Assembly: GCA_030248225.1 (NCBI GenBank)
Contig: JASANE010016246.1
Span: 53,621 to 117,620, forward strand
DNA length: 64,000 nt
Origin: Trileptium ribeirensis
Taxonomy: Eukaryota > Nematoda > Enoplea > Enoplida > Thoracostomopsidae
Reading direction: 5' to 3'
The notes under the pieces were generated by a model. It was not told the DNA's origin, ran no database searches, and saw only the letters and a program-made list of their open reading frames with translations. Shown here piece by piece: positions 36,672 to 48,410 of the stretch (positions are counted from its first letter, which is position 1; every line of letters starts with the position of its first letter). Position numbers and translations under genes: made by a program.

Positions 36672-36932
36672 TTGGCCAATTATAGTATAGAAATGAGTAG
36701 TTTAGTATCTAACTGCAAGGTCAGCAGCTGTAAACCAGTTGCAACCCCGTCCAAAAACGAAATTTCCAAAGAAGCAAAAATAATGACTGTTTGTCCTGCT
36801 GAAGTCGATTACTACCGAACTAAATACGCCGATCATTTTAATCAAAACGTACAAGTGTGTCGAGTATACCAATGGGTGCATGGATTTTCACCATTATATT
36901 ACATACACAGTAACTATTATTTTTGCAGATAA
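36672..36932 (+). other. Unrecognised open frame beside the hAT copy
   Basis: An ATG at 36693 opens a frame of about 79 codons with a Ser/Lys-rich start and a hydrophilic middle. It has no homologue I recognise. It may be a remnant of the longer hAT relative or a first exon of an unknown gene. The 36.9-37.9 kb stretch that follows shows no recognisable gene. Confidence 0.25.
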
Positions 36933-38797
36933 TTATTGAATTACTATTCTATCTAGCGCTAATAAGTTGGGCTTCAACAGCGTGAAAGAAAAGGCTGGTG
37001 TGGAGGTTGCTAAGTGTGACTGTAGTTAGAACAATCTTTACATAAATGGCACTAAAACGATGTGTGATAAAATACAAATTTGGAGTAGTATAGTAATTAA
37101 AATATTATATTGGTGTTCACAGATGCACTCCAAACCTGATAACGTAACTGTTGGCTAGATACAAAGAAGGAACAAAACATGAATGCGAGGTTAACGTTTA
37201 GTTATTTGGAAATTCTACAATAATTTCTATATGGTAATTGGACACAGAAATATGTGCTGGCGTAGTTTATCTATAGATTCACTGATAGTTTTCAACCCAA
37301 AATACACTTCAAGCATCATTGCCTCGACACTTGCTGTATAATCAGTCTGATGCTAGCACAGCTGTTCGCCAAGCTCATTGAACTTCTATAGAAACAGTTC
37401 AAATTTTCCAGAGAGATGATTTATTTTAGGCCGAGTCAAATTCGTTTCTTCGTCGAATTTTTGCTCCAGATTATCATGTTTGTTTTTGAAATCATCAAGT
37501 TCATTTTGCCGTTGAAGAAAAGTTTGCGAAGAGTTTGGATTCGATAACTTAGACATTTTTCATAAATATCATTTTCATAAACGAGTTCAATATTACGCGA
37601 CGTTAAGTTAACAGATATCTCATCGCTTGCCTGAGAAGTTGATGGCATTGGTTAGTTCTCTACAGCCAACGAAGAACGTGAAATGCCTGAGAAGTTGTAA
37701 CCACTTTGATCCCTTAGAAATATTGACCAGTAGGAACCAGTAAAGTTCATCGTCTGTCAGGTTAGTGAGAAATATTTTTTTTGATTTGTTGCCGGCTCAA
37801 TGTTGCAATGAATTTGAATAGCCGACCATAAATCTGACCGTGTTCTCGTTGATTAATGTCAATCAGGACGAACAGAAAATGCAATATTGCAGTATTTTGT
37901 AAACGTATGTAGCCGTACGGTTGTAATGCTGCAAGTCTTCAGGGTTCCCGCGCGACAGGGAAAACAGGGAAATCAGGGAAAATTGAAAAATTGACAGGGA
38001 AATCAGGGAAAATTGAAAAATTGACAGGGAAAACAGGGAAAATCGGCAATGTTCAACAGGGAAAAATTGCCTCTTATATAAATGTGCGAACATAAATTTT
38101 GCGAGTGAATTTCGTGAGCACTAGCAACAACATTGGTGTTTCTTTTACTAGTATATAAAATTAACGTTACGCTTATTTCGTTGTAATAAACTTATTGTTG
38201 TTGTTGTTGTACTCGGGTGACTGACGGCATGGGCAGTTTTATAACGAGCAGATAGGCAGCTTATCACAGTTGTGCGAAACCACCTCATTCGACCCGATTA
38301 TCGCCGCATACTCGGTTAACTTCCTGGTAGGTGAAAGTTGCACATTGGAGCAACGGTTGATAGTCATGTTTTTGAAGAACTGCGTTATGTTTATGCGAAA
38401 TCACCCCGTCCGCCATGATTATCACTGCATACTCGGGTTGCCCGGTGTGGGAAAGTAGGAATATTGCTCGGACATGTGGGAATAGATTGATTTTCGAAAA
38501 GTATAAGTTATTCCATTTCCAAACAATCCTGTTTAGACCTTAGTTCATCTGTGCACAATGATGCTGAGCTGAACCCACCACAGCCACAAAATTTTCATTC
38601 CGAAATACTTAGACAATATAAGGTGAAACACTTAGACAATATAAGGTCCATGCTCATCATGCTAACCCAGTACGCTGAAAACACTAGAATCTGGAAATGT
38701 GCATTACATGCTTTTAATATGAGTTCACTCAGAAGTTATTGGTGATGGATTTTATTGGCGGTGTGATGTATTGAGGAGTTGTTTGTACGTACTGTAT

Positions 38798-38928
38798 CAG
38801 AATGGAAACCGGGTCAGTCCGGGTTACTTTTCTGACCGGTTCACCGGGTCAAGTGTTCAACCGGATCACCGGGTCAAGTGTTCAACCGGATCACCGGGTA
38901 ATAGATTAGTGACCCGGTTTCCGCTCAG
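38798..38928. mobile_element. 131-bp hAT MITE nested in the hAT transposon
   Basis: The ends are CAGAATGGAAACCGGGTCA and (reverse-complemented) CTGAGCGGAAACCGGGTCA. TACTGTAT flanks both sides exactly (38790-38797 and 38929-38936), a perfect 8-bp duplication. Inside, TCACCGGGTCAAGTGTTCAA is tandemly repeated with a 27-bp period. Its termini differ from those of the host transposon, so another hAT family mobilised it. Confidence 0.95.
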
Positions 38929-39068
38929 TACTGTATAGATTGAGGTACTTAAAAGTAAAGCCAGACATAGGCCGACAGCCGAGACCATTCACTGATTCCC
39001 GTTCCTTCGGAGCAAATATTCGGGTAATTGTACGGTAGGATAAGGTAATTCTCATTGGTCAGGACTGT

Positions 39069-39370
39069 GAAATTTGGCGGCGTCTGTTTGTGGGTTTTTT
39101 TCGTGTGACGCGCATAACTCAATTTCTGACAGCCCGATCAGGACGGCCTCGGTTGGCCTCATTTTATTCAGAAAATTTAGCTGTATGAAGCTATGTGATC
39201 TGCATTGTTGTCGGGGTTACTTACGCTCCAGGATTGAATCGATATGGGTGTTTAAATGGTTCCTTGGGATCCCAAAAACACCAATTAGTCATTTCTCCTC
39301 AACGAATGGAGCGATTCGGCTTCGGTTGGGCTCATTTTGTTCAGAAAGTTCAGCCCTATAAAGCTGTTCC
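39069..39370 (+). repeat. Family A repeat, short copy inside the hAT transposon
   Basis: It begins AAATTTGGCGGCGTCTG, like the leader at 26216, and has about two units containing TTTCTCCTCAACGAATGGA and CATTTTGTTCAGAAAG. The segment 26290-26420 of the first copy is missing here. Confidence 0.8.
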
Positions 39371-39617
39371 TATAAACCTATAAAATAATAATGCGCTAGT
39401 TCCCTGATGAATACGTTTGCTATACTCATGGTTCACGGTTTCTTAGTTTCGAAATGCAAAATATTAGGAAAAGCGTCTGTACCTCTAGAACCTCAAAGGG
39501 TATAAAAACGTAATAGGGTTTGTGTTTATGTTCCCCTGCATTTTAGAATTACGCTGTTTAGAATTGCTGTTTTTAGAATTACGTATAAGGGCACTGATAG
39601 ATAATTGTTGCATAATC

Positions 39618-41791
39618 ATGAAGCTTTTATTCAAAAAGGAATGGTTAAATGCTGATCTATATCCTGATTTTGCTTCTTGGATTAGTGGCGTTCCGTTGGA
39701 TAAACATAAAGCTTGGTGTAGACCTTGCGGTAAATCTATTGATCTTAGTAATATGGGTTCTCGTGCTTTAAAAAGTCATATGGTGAGTACGAAGCACATC
39801 CAGTTAACAACACGACCGGCTGATCAGAGCTCTATTAGTGCGGCATTTTGCAAGCCACCGGTACGTGCATATGGTCCGGGTCCTGCAAGCTCTCGTGAGC
39901 CAGGCGAACATAGTGCGGCAACACAATCTGAAGAGCCCACCACCGAAGCATCACATTTTTTGGTAAAAAAGGAAACGATAACCGCAGAATTGCGATGGGC
40001 GTGTATTTGTCTTGAAAATAACTTTTCAATGAACAGCTGTCGCCAGACCAATGCCGTTTTTAAAGCCATGTTTCCGGATTCATCCATTGCACAGGCGTTT
40101 CAATGTAGTAGCGACAAGGCGTCGTATCTAATTGGCTTCGCATTGGCCCCGTATCTGCAAAAAAATTAGATGCTGTGCTGCGCGATTGTCCTGAAATAGT
40201 GATTTTGTTTGACGAAGCGCTTAACCGTATTTCACAGCGAAATCAACTCGATGTATTGGTCCAGTTCTGGGCTGGCAACAGAGTCAACTGTCGATATTTA
40301 ACATCCATCTTCTTAGGCTCGTCAACTGCTCGGGATTTGTTCCTCGCTTTCAAAGAAGCTACAAAAAATCTCCGTTACGACCGTTTAATTCAGATCTCAA
40401 TGGACGGGCCAAATGTCAATTGGCGCTTTTATACAGATTTTAAAGACGAAATGGCTAATTGTACTGAGAAACAGATGCTTGAAATCGGAAGCTGTAGTTT
40501 ACATATAGTCAATGGCGCTTTCCAAACAGGTAATCGTTGCAGCCTATGGAATATAAACTCAATACTTAGTGCGTTTTACAGGCTTTTCAAGGACAGTCCT
40601 CGAAGGCGTAGTGATTTTGTTCAGCTTACTGGGTCATCAGTTTTTCCCCTTAAATTTTGCGCAATAAGATGGACTGAAAACGTAAGTGTTGCCAGTCGTG
40701 CTATTGAAATAATACGAAACATTGCCAAATTTGTGCGCGAGTGTTCGCCTAAGCCAGGTACCGATACCTTTGACGTTGTGCGAAATGCTTGCTCAGATAA
40801 ACTTTTTGTGGCAAAAATGGAATTTTTCCTCTGTATTGCTAACCTGGTTCAACCGTTTGTCGTGAAGTTTCAATCGCCGTTGCCTCTGTTTCCTTATGTC
40901 TACGATGCACTCGACCAATTATTGCGCAGTCTAATGTCCAAATTTGTCAAACAAGATATTCTAGCCCCTGCAACTTCTGCTACAAAATTACTCCAGATTG
41001 ACTGCCGTTATGAATCTGAATCGGTGAAATTAGCGCGCCATGTCGATATTGGATTTGGAGCTACAAAAGCTGTAAAAAGCAGCGGCGCCTCCGAGGCCGA
41101 CAAATTAGAGTTTTATGTCAGTGTTCAACGATTTTTGTGCGGTATGACCACTAAGCTTATTGAGCGATGCCCACTAAAATACAAACTTGTCCGAGGAGTC
41201 AGCAGTCTATGTCCGGAAGTCATTCTGGGATCCCCCAATCTGGCCCATTCACGAATGAAAGTTTGTCTGGAAGTCATGTTGGACGCTTGTCGCATCAATA
41301 GTAGCACTGCTGACGCATGTCTCTCTCAGTTTGACCGATTTTGCAAGGATCCTTTGATTTCAGAAGAACTAAAAAAATTTAATTCACAGAACGGACGACT
41401 TGATGAATTGTTCCACCGTATCCTTAGCCACGATGATGACTACAGCTCTCTGTGGTCTGTGGTACGGCAGTTGCTGTTAATGGCGCCGGGGAACGCTGCC
41501 GTTGAGCGTGGGTTTTCGGTTAACGGCGATTTATTGGTGGAAAATTTGAAGGAAAAAACACTTATTGCGCAGCGACTTGTGAAAGACGGTATCAAAGCTT
41601 CAGGGGGCGCTGCTCTTATGAATATTGACGACGACCTTATTAAGTTCGCACGCCATGCAAGACAGCGTTACCGGGATGCCTTGGAACGTAGTAAACAGGA
41701 AACTGAAGCCCAGCAAAAAGCAAGTTGTCGAAAGAAGCAAATCGATGCGGAAGTGGCCGACCTGGAACGCCAGAAGTTAAATATTCTTTGA
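39618..41791 (+). CDS. hAT transposase with BED-like finger, split by one -1 shift
   Basis: The first part (ATG 39618 to TAG 40169, 183 residues) has a BED-like zinc finger C34-x2-C37...H54-x5-H60. The second part (open through the shift to 41791, 538 residues from its first ATG at 40175) carries the catalytic core. F-D-E-A (Asp13) and M-D-G-P-N (Asp77) are candidate first and second Asp residues, followed by C107-x2-H110 and R-W (165-166). The C-terminal dimerisation region is N-A-A-V-E-R-G-F-S with catalytic Glu444. The join is a 7-A run at 40161-40167. A -1 shift on A-AAA-AAT would read straight on, or one A was lost. Apart from this the gene has no stop over 720 residues. The C-terminus is coiled-coil-like and Lys/Gln-rich. 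Confidence 0.92.
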
Positions 41792-42119
41792 GTACATTGT
41801 ACAGGGAAACAGGGAAAATCATGCCCCGCGGACAGGGAATTTCGGGATTTTGACAGGGAAAACAGGGAAAATGAGTTTTAGAAAACCGCGGGAACCCTGA
41901 GTCTTGATCAGATGGTAGTAAGTCGTGATGCAAGTTGTGCGAAGAAGAGCAGTTGAATGAGAATGTTGTCAGATATATTCAACAGACCTTACGCTATAGT
42001 CAGTCACCATAGCAACAGAAGTCTTCGAACAAGATACACGTTTCGTCACGTTCACAGTGAGACCTTATAGATTGTGGCAGTCGTTCAGGCCGCATGCGAC
42101 AGCTGTAAGGCTTAGGCTT

Positions 42120-44420
42120 CGTAGTCATGATATCAGAATTTCAGAAGTTTTGAAGATTGGAAGAGAAGATGGGCGTAAGGACTCAGTAACACGTATGCAA
42201 GCGGCATCGTTAGTCTGAGACTTTGCGGCTGCTCACTCTCAGCGCGGAACATCAGGGTTATAAAAATGCTTTGGGTATGTAACGCTGACCGTAAAGCTCG
42301 GTTTATCAGAAAAATCACATGGCCTAATCAATGCTGTAGTCGGCTTATATCTAAAACCCTGCATGGACCTCTCCATGGATGCCCAAGTTTTGTGGTTAGA
42401 GACTTAGTTCAGAAATGTAATACTCGATCGCCAACTGCGAATGTGTGATCTTGAGTTTTGCTATCGTAGTATGATTGTTTCTTTGTTTGTGACATTGCAA
42501 TCAATTTCAGTGCAGTATTGCAAGCAAATATTTTGTTACCTCGCGCTCATAGCTTTGCTCAGTATCAGTAGTTTTGTTATTATGAAATAATGCGACGTCA
42601 GATGGGAAGTAAGAATTTCGCCTGACAACTAAGTAAAATGGTCTTTCGCTAGTAGACAGCTGGACACTAGTTCTATATGCAAAATGCATAAACGATAAAC
42701 ACTCATCTCAGTCGTTTTGTAGAGCATTAGTGTACATGTATAGCGTGCTTGACATAGTGTGGATTAAACATTTCTACTAGTCCATCACATTTTGGAGTAA
42801 AAGAACTTGTGTTAACTTTGCCTGTACTTAGTAGCATGCAAAGACGTCGCTAAGAAAGCTCCGCGGTCGCTTATAGTTCTTGATCTGCCGCGTGGTACTG
42901 TGAATTTAGAAATGATCTCAGAAGTAAAATCAAACGTTGCTTAAGCTTCAACCCATTTAATAAAATACTATCTGATGACCACAATATATTTCTTCCAGTG
43001 TTTTGTGTTTGGGAAGGGCCAACATAGTTGATTGCAATTTTGTCACCTCAAGTGGTTACAGAAGTACTTTACTTGCTGCAGCTTTACCCTTCTTAGTTTG
43101 ACACGAGAGACATCGTTTCACGTAGTCAGAGACCTCATTATTGATATTAGGCCAAATTTAATGTGTCATGATTTTGCGTAATGGTGGTTTACCCTCGAGA
43201 CCGTTGTATAGTTTATCATTAGCACGCTTATAAGTTTTAGCAAGCTCACTATGATTGTCCTTATTTATATAAGTTATTTCTTTGTCTTGTTCCTGTCTCT
43301 GTTTAGCTCTGTCTAATTTTAAATTCACAATACAACAATGTATAAGTTGTTACTTACAGACTGGTAGTTGTGTGCTGACTTACCCGAATTGCAGCACAAA
43401 CTGGTGCGTGAGGTAACGCGAGGTGCGCGGAATGTACTTTATAGTTAGGTCATGCTCTAGTAATTTTTAACCCCAACACGAGTGAATCTCGGTGAAGTAT
43501 GTTGATGTTGTAGTAGCCACTTCTGAGGCCTATGATCTGTGATGACAGTGAACGGTTTCAAACATACGTAAGGCCTAGAGTATTGAACTGCTCATGCAAT
43601 GACGTGCTTCTTTTTCAATAGCTGTATAGTTTAGTTCGGGCTTTAGTAAAGAACGACTAACACAAGCGATGGGACTTAAATCAGTGCCACGACTTTGTCT
43701 TAATACTGCACCTACTTTGGCCCGCTAGCATCAGTATGTAGGAAAATTTTTTTGCGAAATCAAGAAAACTAAGGACAGGTGATTTACTTTAACATAATTT
43801 TGGTTGTTCAAAATATTCGGAGCAAGAACTTGTCCGCACAAGCTGTGGGTCTGCGCAAAAGCTTATGTGATGGTTCAGCAGTTGCAGCATAACGTGGGAC
43901 AAGTCATCTGCAATAGCTACTCAAATTAAAAATCCCTTAAGTTCCGTTATATATTTAGGTGTGATATACGATGCTAGGTGATTGCTTTGACCTTTTTAGG
44001 GTCAACTTGATGTCCACTTTCGCCAAACGATATGGCGTAAAAACGATACCCTCAGTATAACAAAGTCGCATTTAATGATTGTAAATTGTGCATTTGTAGT
44101 CGAGAAGTACTTCTTGTATATGTTTAAGGTGATCAGTAAATGTCTCCGAGAAGATTAGTATGCTGTCAATGTGCCATTCACAAAATTTTTAGTAAAACGT
44201 AGAATCTTTTTCGTAAGTCTCTGATAAGTAGATGCATTGCATAGTCCAAAAAGCATGAGTTTTTACTAATATAGTCCAAAGTAAGTGAGAAACGCTGTCT
44301 TTTCTCTGTCTTATTTCATGGCTACCTGCCACTAACTGCTCATTAGATTTAACGAAGTACAGAAGGTAGCCTTTCCTAGAACATCAAAAAAGGCATTGCA
44401 GTCAAACAATGGATAACAAT
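42120..44420 (-). pseudogene. Ty3/gypsy pol relic (RT, RNase H, integrase, GPY/F)
   Basis: Read from high to low coordinates, the minus strand shows decayed pol domains in the normal order. The reverse transcriptase region has L-F-G-L-C-N-A-S-like and D-S-I-L-I-F-S-E-T-F sequences near 44250-44120, the latter replacing the YxDD box context. RNase H shows F-T-V-I-T-D-H-R-P near 43560-43530. The zinc knuckle shows C-L-S-C-Q near 43110. The integrase C-terminal core shows F-A-Y-R-T-S-V near 42680. The GPY/F module shows F-A-V-G-D-R-V and W-R-G-P-C near 42430-42340. Stops and frame changes are everywhere. No LTR was identified. Its left boundary is close to the hAT transposon, which may have landed in its 3' end. 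Confidence 0.8.
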
Positions 44421-45205
44421 GATGTTAATAAAGACTTGTACATGTTCAGTTAACAAATCGTTAACTAAGTCTGTCACGCCAGAAGCTATATTATATATTT
44501 TGTGGACATGTAAAACACTTGTACTTATAAAGTCTGTTTCCGACTTTTGCCTACCGTTCCGTAGTATATATAATTGGTTATACCTCAACTGTGAATCTCG
44601 CTGCTATACACCATACCATATATATATAAGATGCAGTGTGACTAGTATTTTTGGATTATCAAAACCTATGCACTTTTATTTCTTCCTCTTGTATAGCTTG
44701 ATTAAACAAAACAAGTTCCCTTTCATTTAAAATTCACAGTTGTGGCTCCGACCAATTATGGTTCCGTGATATGTATAAGTTATCTAGAATGTCCCTGGAA
44801 AAAATACACCAATCAAATGTAACATAAGTTCACGTGACTAGCTAAGTAATTTAATTGTAAAGTAAATATTTTTAACATTTAGAATAACTGCTCTGATCGG
44901 TGTATTTTGAGGGAGTACTCGTAATCCAACGAATCTATTGATAAGGGGCTATCGTGGACTTCTAACCACCGTCGCTGGGTTTTCACTTTGCCCAATTTCC
45001 TACATAAAAGTAATGCGCTTCTGCCAAACACTTCAAATTAACGCAGCATCGGCCCCTGAACTAATGTTTGATGTGACCTGGTTTTCAACCCAACGGTTAT
45101 AAGTATATAGGCCATTTATGTATGTAGTTCATTGCTGGAGAAGCCTTATATTGTTAATATATAGTTACAGATTTTTGACTGCCAACTTTACATGTTTTAA
45201 TATTA
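44421..45205. other. Stretch upstream of cytohesin
   Basis: No exon, clear promoter or TATA box can be assigned. The 44419-44730 open frame has no family feature. Confidence 0.4.
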
Positions 45206-46390
45206 ATGGATGCGTTTAACATTGCGGATCTGACTGATGAAGAACGACATTTATTGACAAGCATTCGAAAGCGAAAGGCAGAGCTAATTGATGAAATTGA
45301 AGCGCTGAAAGCTGAACTGAGTCATGTTAACTACGAAATCGAATGCTTGGACATTGGCGATGACAAGACTAATCCTAAAATGAAGCAGATGTCGATTGGT
45401 CGTAAGAAATTCAACATGGATCCTAAGAAAGGAATCGAATACTTGGTAGAGCATGGCTTACTCCAGCACACATCGGATGACGTTGCTCAGTTTCTTTACA
45501 AGGGCGAAGGGTTAAACAAGACTGCAATAGGAGAATATTTGGGCGAACATAACGAATTCAATATGGGTGTTCTTCTTAAGTTTGTTGAGCTTCACGACTT
45601 CACCGATCTTATACTCGTACAAGCTTTGCGTCAATTTCTGTGGAGCTTTCGTCTTCCAGGTGAAGCTCAAAAAATCGACCGAATGATGGAGAAATTTGCG
45701 CAGCGGTATTGTTCGCTTAATCCTGGTGTCTTTGCTACTACCGACACCTGTTTCATATTAAGTTTTGCAATAATAATGCTAAATACAAGTCTTCATAACC
45801 CGTCGGTTCGCGATAAGCCTTCGGTCGAACAATTTATTAAAATGAATCGTGGAATTAACGATAACAAGGATTTGCCGCGGGAATTGCTTGAGAGTCTTTA
45901 TGAAAGCATTCGTACGGAGCCTTTTAAAATTCCCGAAGACGACGGTAACGATTTAATGCACACATTCTTCAATCCCGAGCGCGAAGGGTGGTTATGGAAA
46001 CAGGGCGCGTCTAATATTGGCGGTCGGTACAAAAATTGGAAACGTCGATGGTTTATTTTGAGCGATAAGTGTTTGTACTACTTCGAATTTACTACCGACA
46101 AAGAACCGCGCGGAATAATTCCGCTTGAGAATGTACAAGTTCGCGAAGCTCAGGATCGATCACGGCAATTTTGTTTTGAAATCTACTCAACGAACACCGA
46201 TATCATCAAGGCGTGCAAAACTGATTCCGAAGGAAAAGTTGTCGAAGGAAAACATTCCGTATATCGAATGTCTGCAGCATCAGAAGAAGATAAAAATGCA
46301 TGGATTAAATCCATCGACGCAAGTATTAGCCATCAGCCATTTTATGACGTTCTCCAAGGAAGAAAAATGAAAATGCAGAACAAGTCGTAG
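45206..46390 (+). CDS. Cytohesin (ARF guanine-nucleotide exchange factor), single exon
   Basis: This is an intact 394-codon ORF from ATG to TAG with no intron. Residues about 10-50 form the N-terminal coiled coil. Residues about 65-250 form the Sec7 domain, with the catalytic glutamic finger Glu153 in [14 protein letters not shown] domain spans about 259-378, with K-N-W-K-R-R-W-F and [11 protein letters not shown] short basic C-terminal tail follows. Cytohesins exchange GDP for GTP on ARF1/ARF6 at phosphoinositide-rich membranes. Full family length is kept (about 400 residues). The PH loop has five extra residues, A-S-N-I-G (268-272), before the usual G-R. It is unusual for a cytohesin to have no intron, especially in a genome with an 11-kb intron nearby. 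It may be a functional retrocopy or a gene that lost its introns. Confidence 0.97.
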   Translation: MDAFNIADLTDEERHLLTSIRKRKAELIDEIEALKAELSHVNYEIECLDIGDDKTNPKMKQMSIGRKKFNMDPKKGIEYLVEHGLLQHTSDDVAQFLYKGEGLNKTAIGEYLGEHNEFNMGVLLKFVELHDFTDLILVQALRQFLWSFRLPGEAQKIDRMMEKFAQRYCSLNPGVFATTDTCFILSFAIIMLNTSLHNPSVRDKPSVEQFIKMNRGINDNKDLPRELLESLYESIRTEPFKIPEDDGNDLMHTFFNPEREGWLWKQGASNIGGRYKNWKRRWFILSDKCLYYFEFTTDKEPRGIIPLENVQVREAQDRSRQFCFEIYSTNTDIIKACKTDSEGKVVEGKHSVYRMSAASEEDKNAWIKSIDASISHQPFYDVLQGRKMKMQNKS

Positions 46391-48410
46391 ATTATGCATT
46401 CTGACATGGCGAATCTCATGATCAAATCGATGATAGCCGATGACCATAAGACAGTGGGTTTCGTTTGGATGATTTCGTGATGAACAGTCATTTCAAACAT
46501 TAATCTGACGTAAACTACCAACTGCCAGTTAAGTGATGCAATTATTTATATAAAAGCAAAAGTGAAGGAGCGCAGCCTTTCGTATAGCACTGAGCTGTCC
46601 ACAATTCTTTTTTTTTGCTTGTCTGTCATACATTTCATCACCGGATTGATGGGAATTTCACAATCTGAGTTCAACGCGCAATATAATATGGTTGCGCACA
46701 TAGCTACTCTAACGATTTCCTATTCAGATTTTGTCAAAATAGATAGGAATTGACGCGTTTAAATTTCACCATTTATGAATATAACATTTTACGCTATGAC
46801 GTTTACATTATAGGCAACGGGCCGAAAAATGGAGACCATTTAATGGAATCTTTTCATTGAGAATTATTAACTTTGTTATATACACTATTTTGTCAGAACG
46901 GTTATTTTGAGCTGTATGTTAAATTTTAATAAATACCCTCTACAATTTAAATGTTAAAAAATTAAATGAGTTGTAATAGATGGGTGGGGACTATTGGACT
47001 TGTGTGGTCATATAGCCTGTTAAACAGGCTTGAGTCATTTTCGCAGCAGTTGTCTATAGTATTAACGTCATAAGACACTGTAGGGGAATACAGTGCTAAA
47101 GTAGTTTTGCAACAAAAGTGGTCAAACTTCGGTTTCCTTGAATTTAATTGTAATTAATGCCACGGGTCAGTAGAATTTCAGGATTACTGAATACAATGCA
47201 GTGAACGGTACGGTACATATCCGAGATTGAAATGAAAATATATCCAAAATTCTAAGTTTTCTTTAAAGTTATGATATCTAAATTTCGAAAGTTCCCATAT
47301 ACATATATTTGGTCGTCAGTGGAAAAATGAAAGCGTCCCGTTGAATTCATTTGTGTTGAAAATTCCCGTAATGAAATGGTGCATTATTGCCTTTTTGTTT
47401 TTGAATGTAGTGTGGGGCAACGGCCGTGTGGGCGAAGATTGTCCCAGACGTTGCTCGACGGCCGGTCTTTGTCAATTTTGCGTCGGCGTTCGTTAATTTT
47501 GTACCATTTTCAGTCGCGAAAGTAGTTGTTCAACAATTATGGGCCGTAGCTTTGGTCTACGTTTACTAGTGGTTACCAAGTGAATTGACTGATGAAAAGT
47601 ACAAACCATACTACTGGAACCTTCTGATGCATATATAATCCTCCATAACCGACACACAATGATTTTGTACCAAACTAGCACCAGCTTGTCGTTATCATAT
47701 AGCATGTATGTTTATTTGTTTATGCGGCAATGTTTAATGAGAGACGCCAAAGCCGGACGTCGCTCAGCACCAAATATAGTACAGTCTTGCTAGAGTCAGC
47801 CGAGGTCTAAGATTCGGCGACAGATAAAGTAATATATTTTATTTCAGACCTTCAGATACGAACTGATGTTTTAAGCGGCCAGCCGTTGCCCAACATTATT
47901 TGAATGTGGCTCAGAAAGCTCGGTATTGGAATCAGCCAATTGTTGAAGGCAACCACATTAGCTCTGGGAGATACTTATCTATAACTGTTTAAGGGTTTCT
48001 GGAGAAATAATAAGAGCCGATTTGCATCTCTGCATATATATTAGATCAAAATTTCTTGACGGAACCCATTTCATTCAACTGGTTACTGACACAATTTTTA
48101 GTAAACGCCTCGGAATATTATAATCCTTACGAGCTATGTTTCAACTTTCTGAAATGCTGATAAATTTATTCGTGTTATATCTGACTGTTATGAAAAGATA
48201 ACCAGTTGTTTGTAAATAATGTGTTTGTTAGCGCCAGTCGCCGTAATAGTGAGTTGAATTTGAGTATTTATGTTAATTAAAATTAATTTTTTACTACTGA
48301 AAAGGGCGAGTGATCGACCAGCGCGTTGTGTCATTCCTTTACAACATCTTTGACAAAAAAGTAGACCCTATCCTAATTCAACCTTTTTCAGCCTTGTTGC
48401 TGTTCCATAG
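46391..48410. other. Non-coding stretch downstream of cytohesin
   Basis: No exon or repeat family was recognised. Short ORFs near 46562 and 47493 have no domain features. Confidence 0.4.
46928..46933 (+). promoter_or_regulatory. Possible cytohesin polyadenylation signal
   Basis: AATAAA lies about 540 nt after the cytohesin stop. No genomic poly(A) tract follows it, so there is no direct retrocopy mark here. Confidence 0.35.

Larger units (their letters stand above)
37940..41899 (+). mobile_element. Nearly complete autonomous hAT transposon, 3.96 kb
   Basis: Termini are CAGGGTTCCCGCG (37940-37952) and its reverse complement CGCGGGAACCCTG (41887-41899). AGTCTT abuts both ends (37934-37939 and 41900-41905), a 6-bp target-site duplication; most hAT make 8 bp, but subgroups with 5-6 bp are known. 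Subterminal GACAGGGAAA(A)CAGGGAAA motifs are repeated at both ends (37955-38065 and 41800-41875), likely transposase-binding sites. The transposase lies at 39618-41791. The 5' region holds a nested MITE (38798-38928) and a family A repeat (39069-39370). Confidence 0.95.

Noticed and set aside
37955..38065. CRISPR-like array from repeated CAGGGAAA units
   Set aside because: The repeats are short, almost contiguous and mirrored at the other end of the hAT element, so they are subterminal transposon repeats.
46391..47000. Poly(A) tail as proof that cytohesin is a processed retrocopy
   Set aside because: No genomic A-run follows the AATAAA, and no flanking duplication was found, so retrocopy status stays open.
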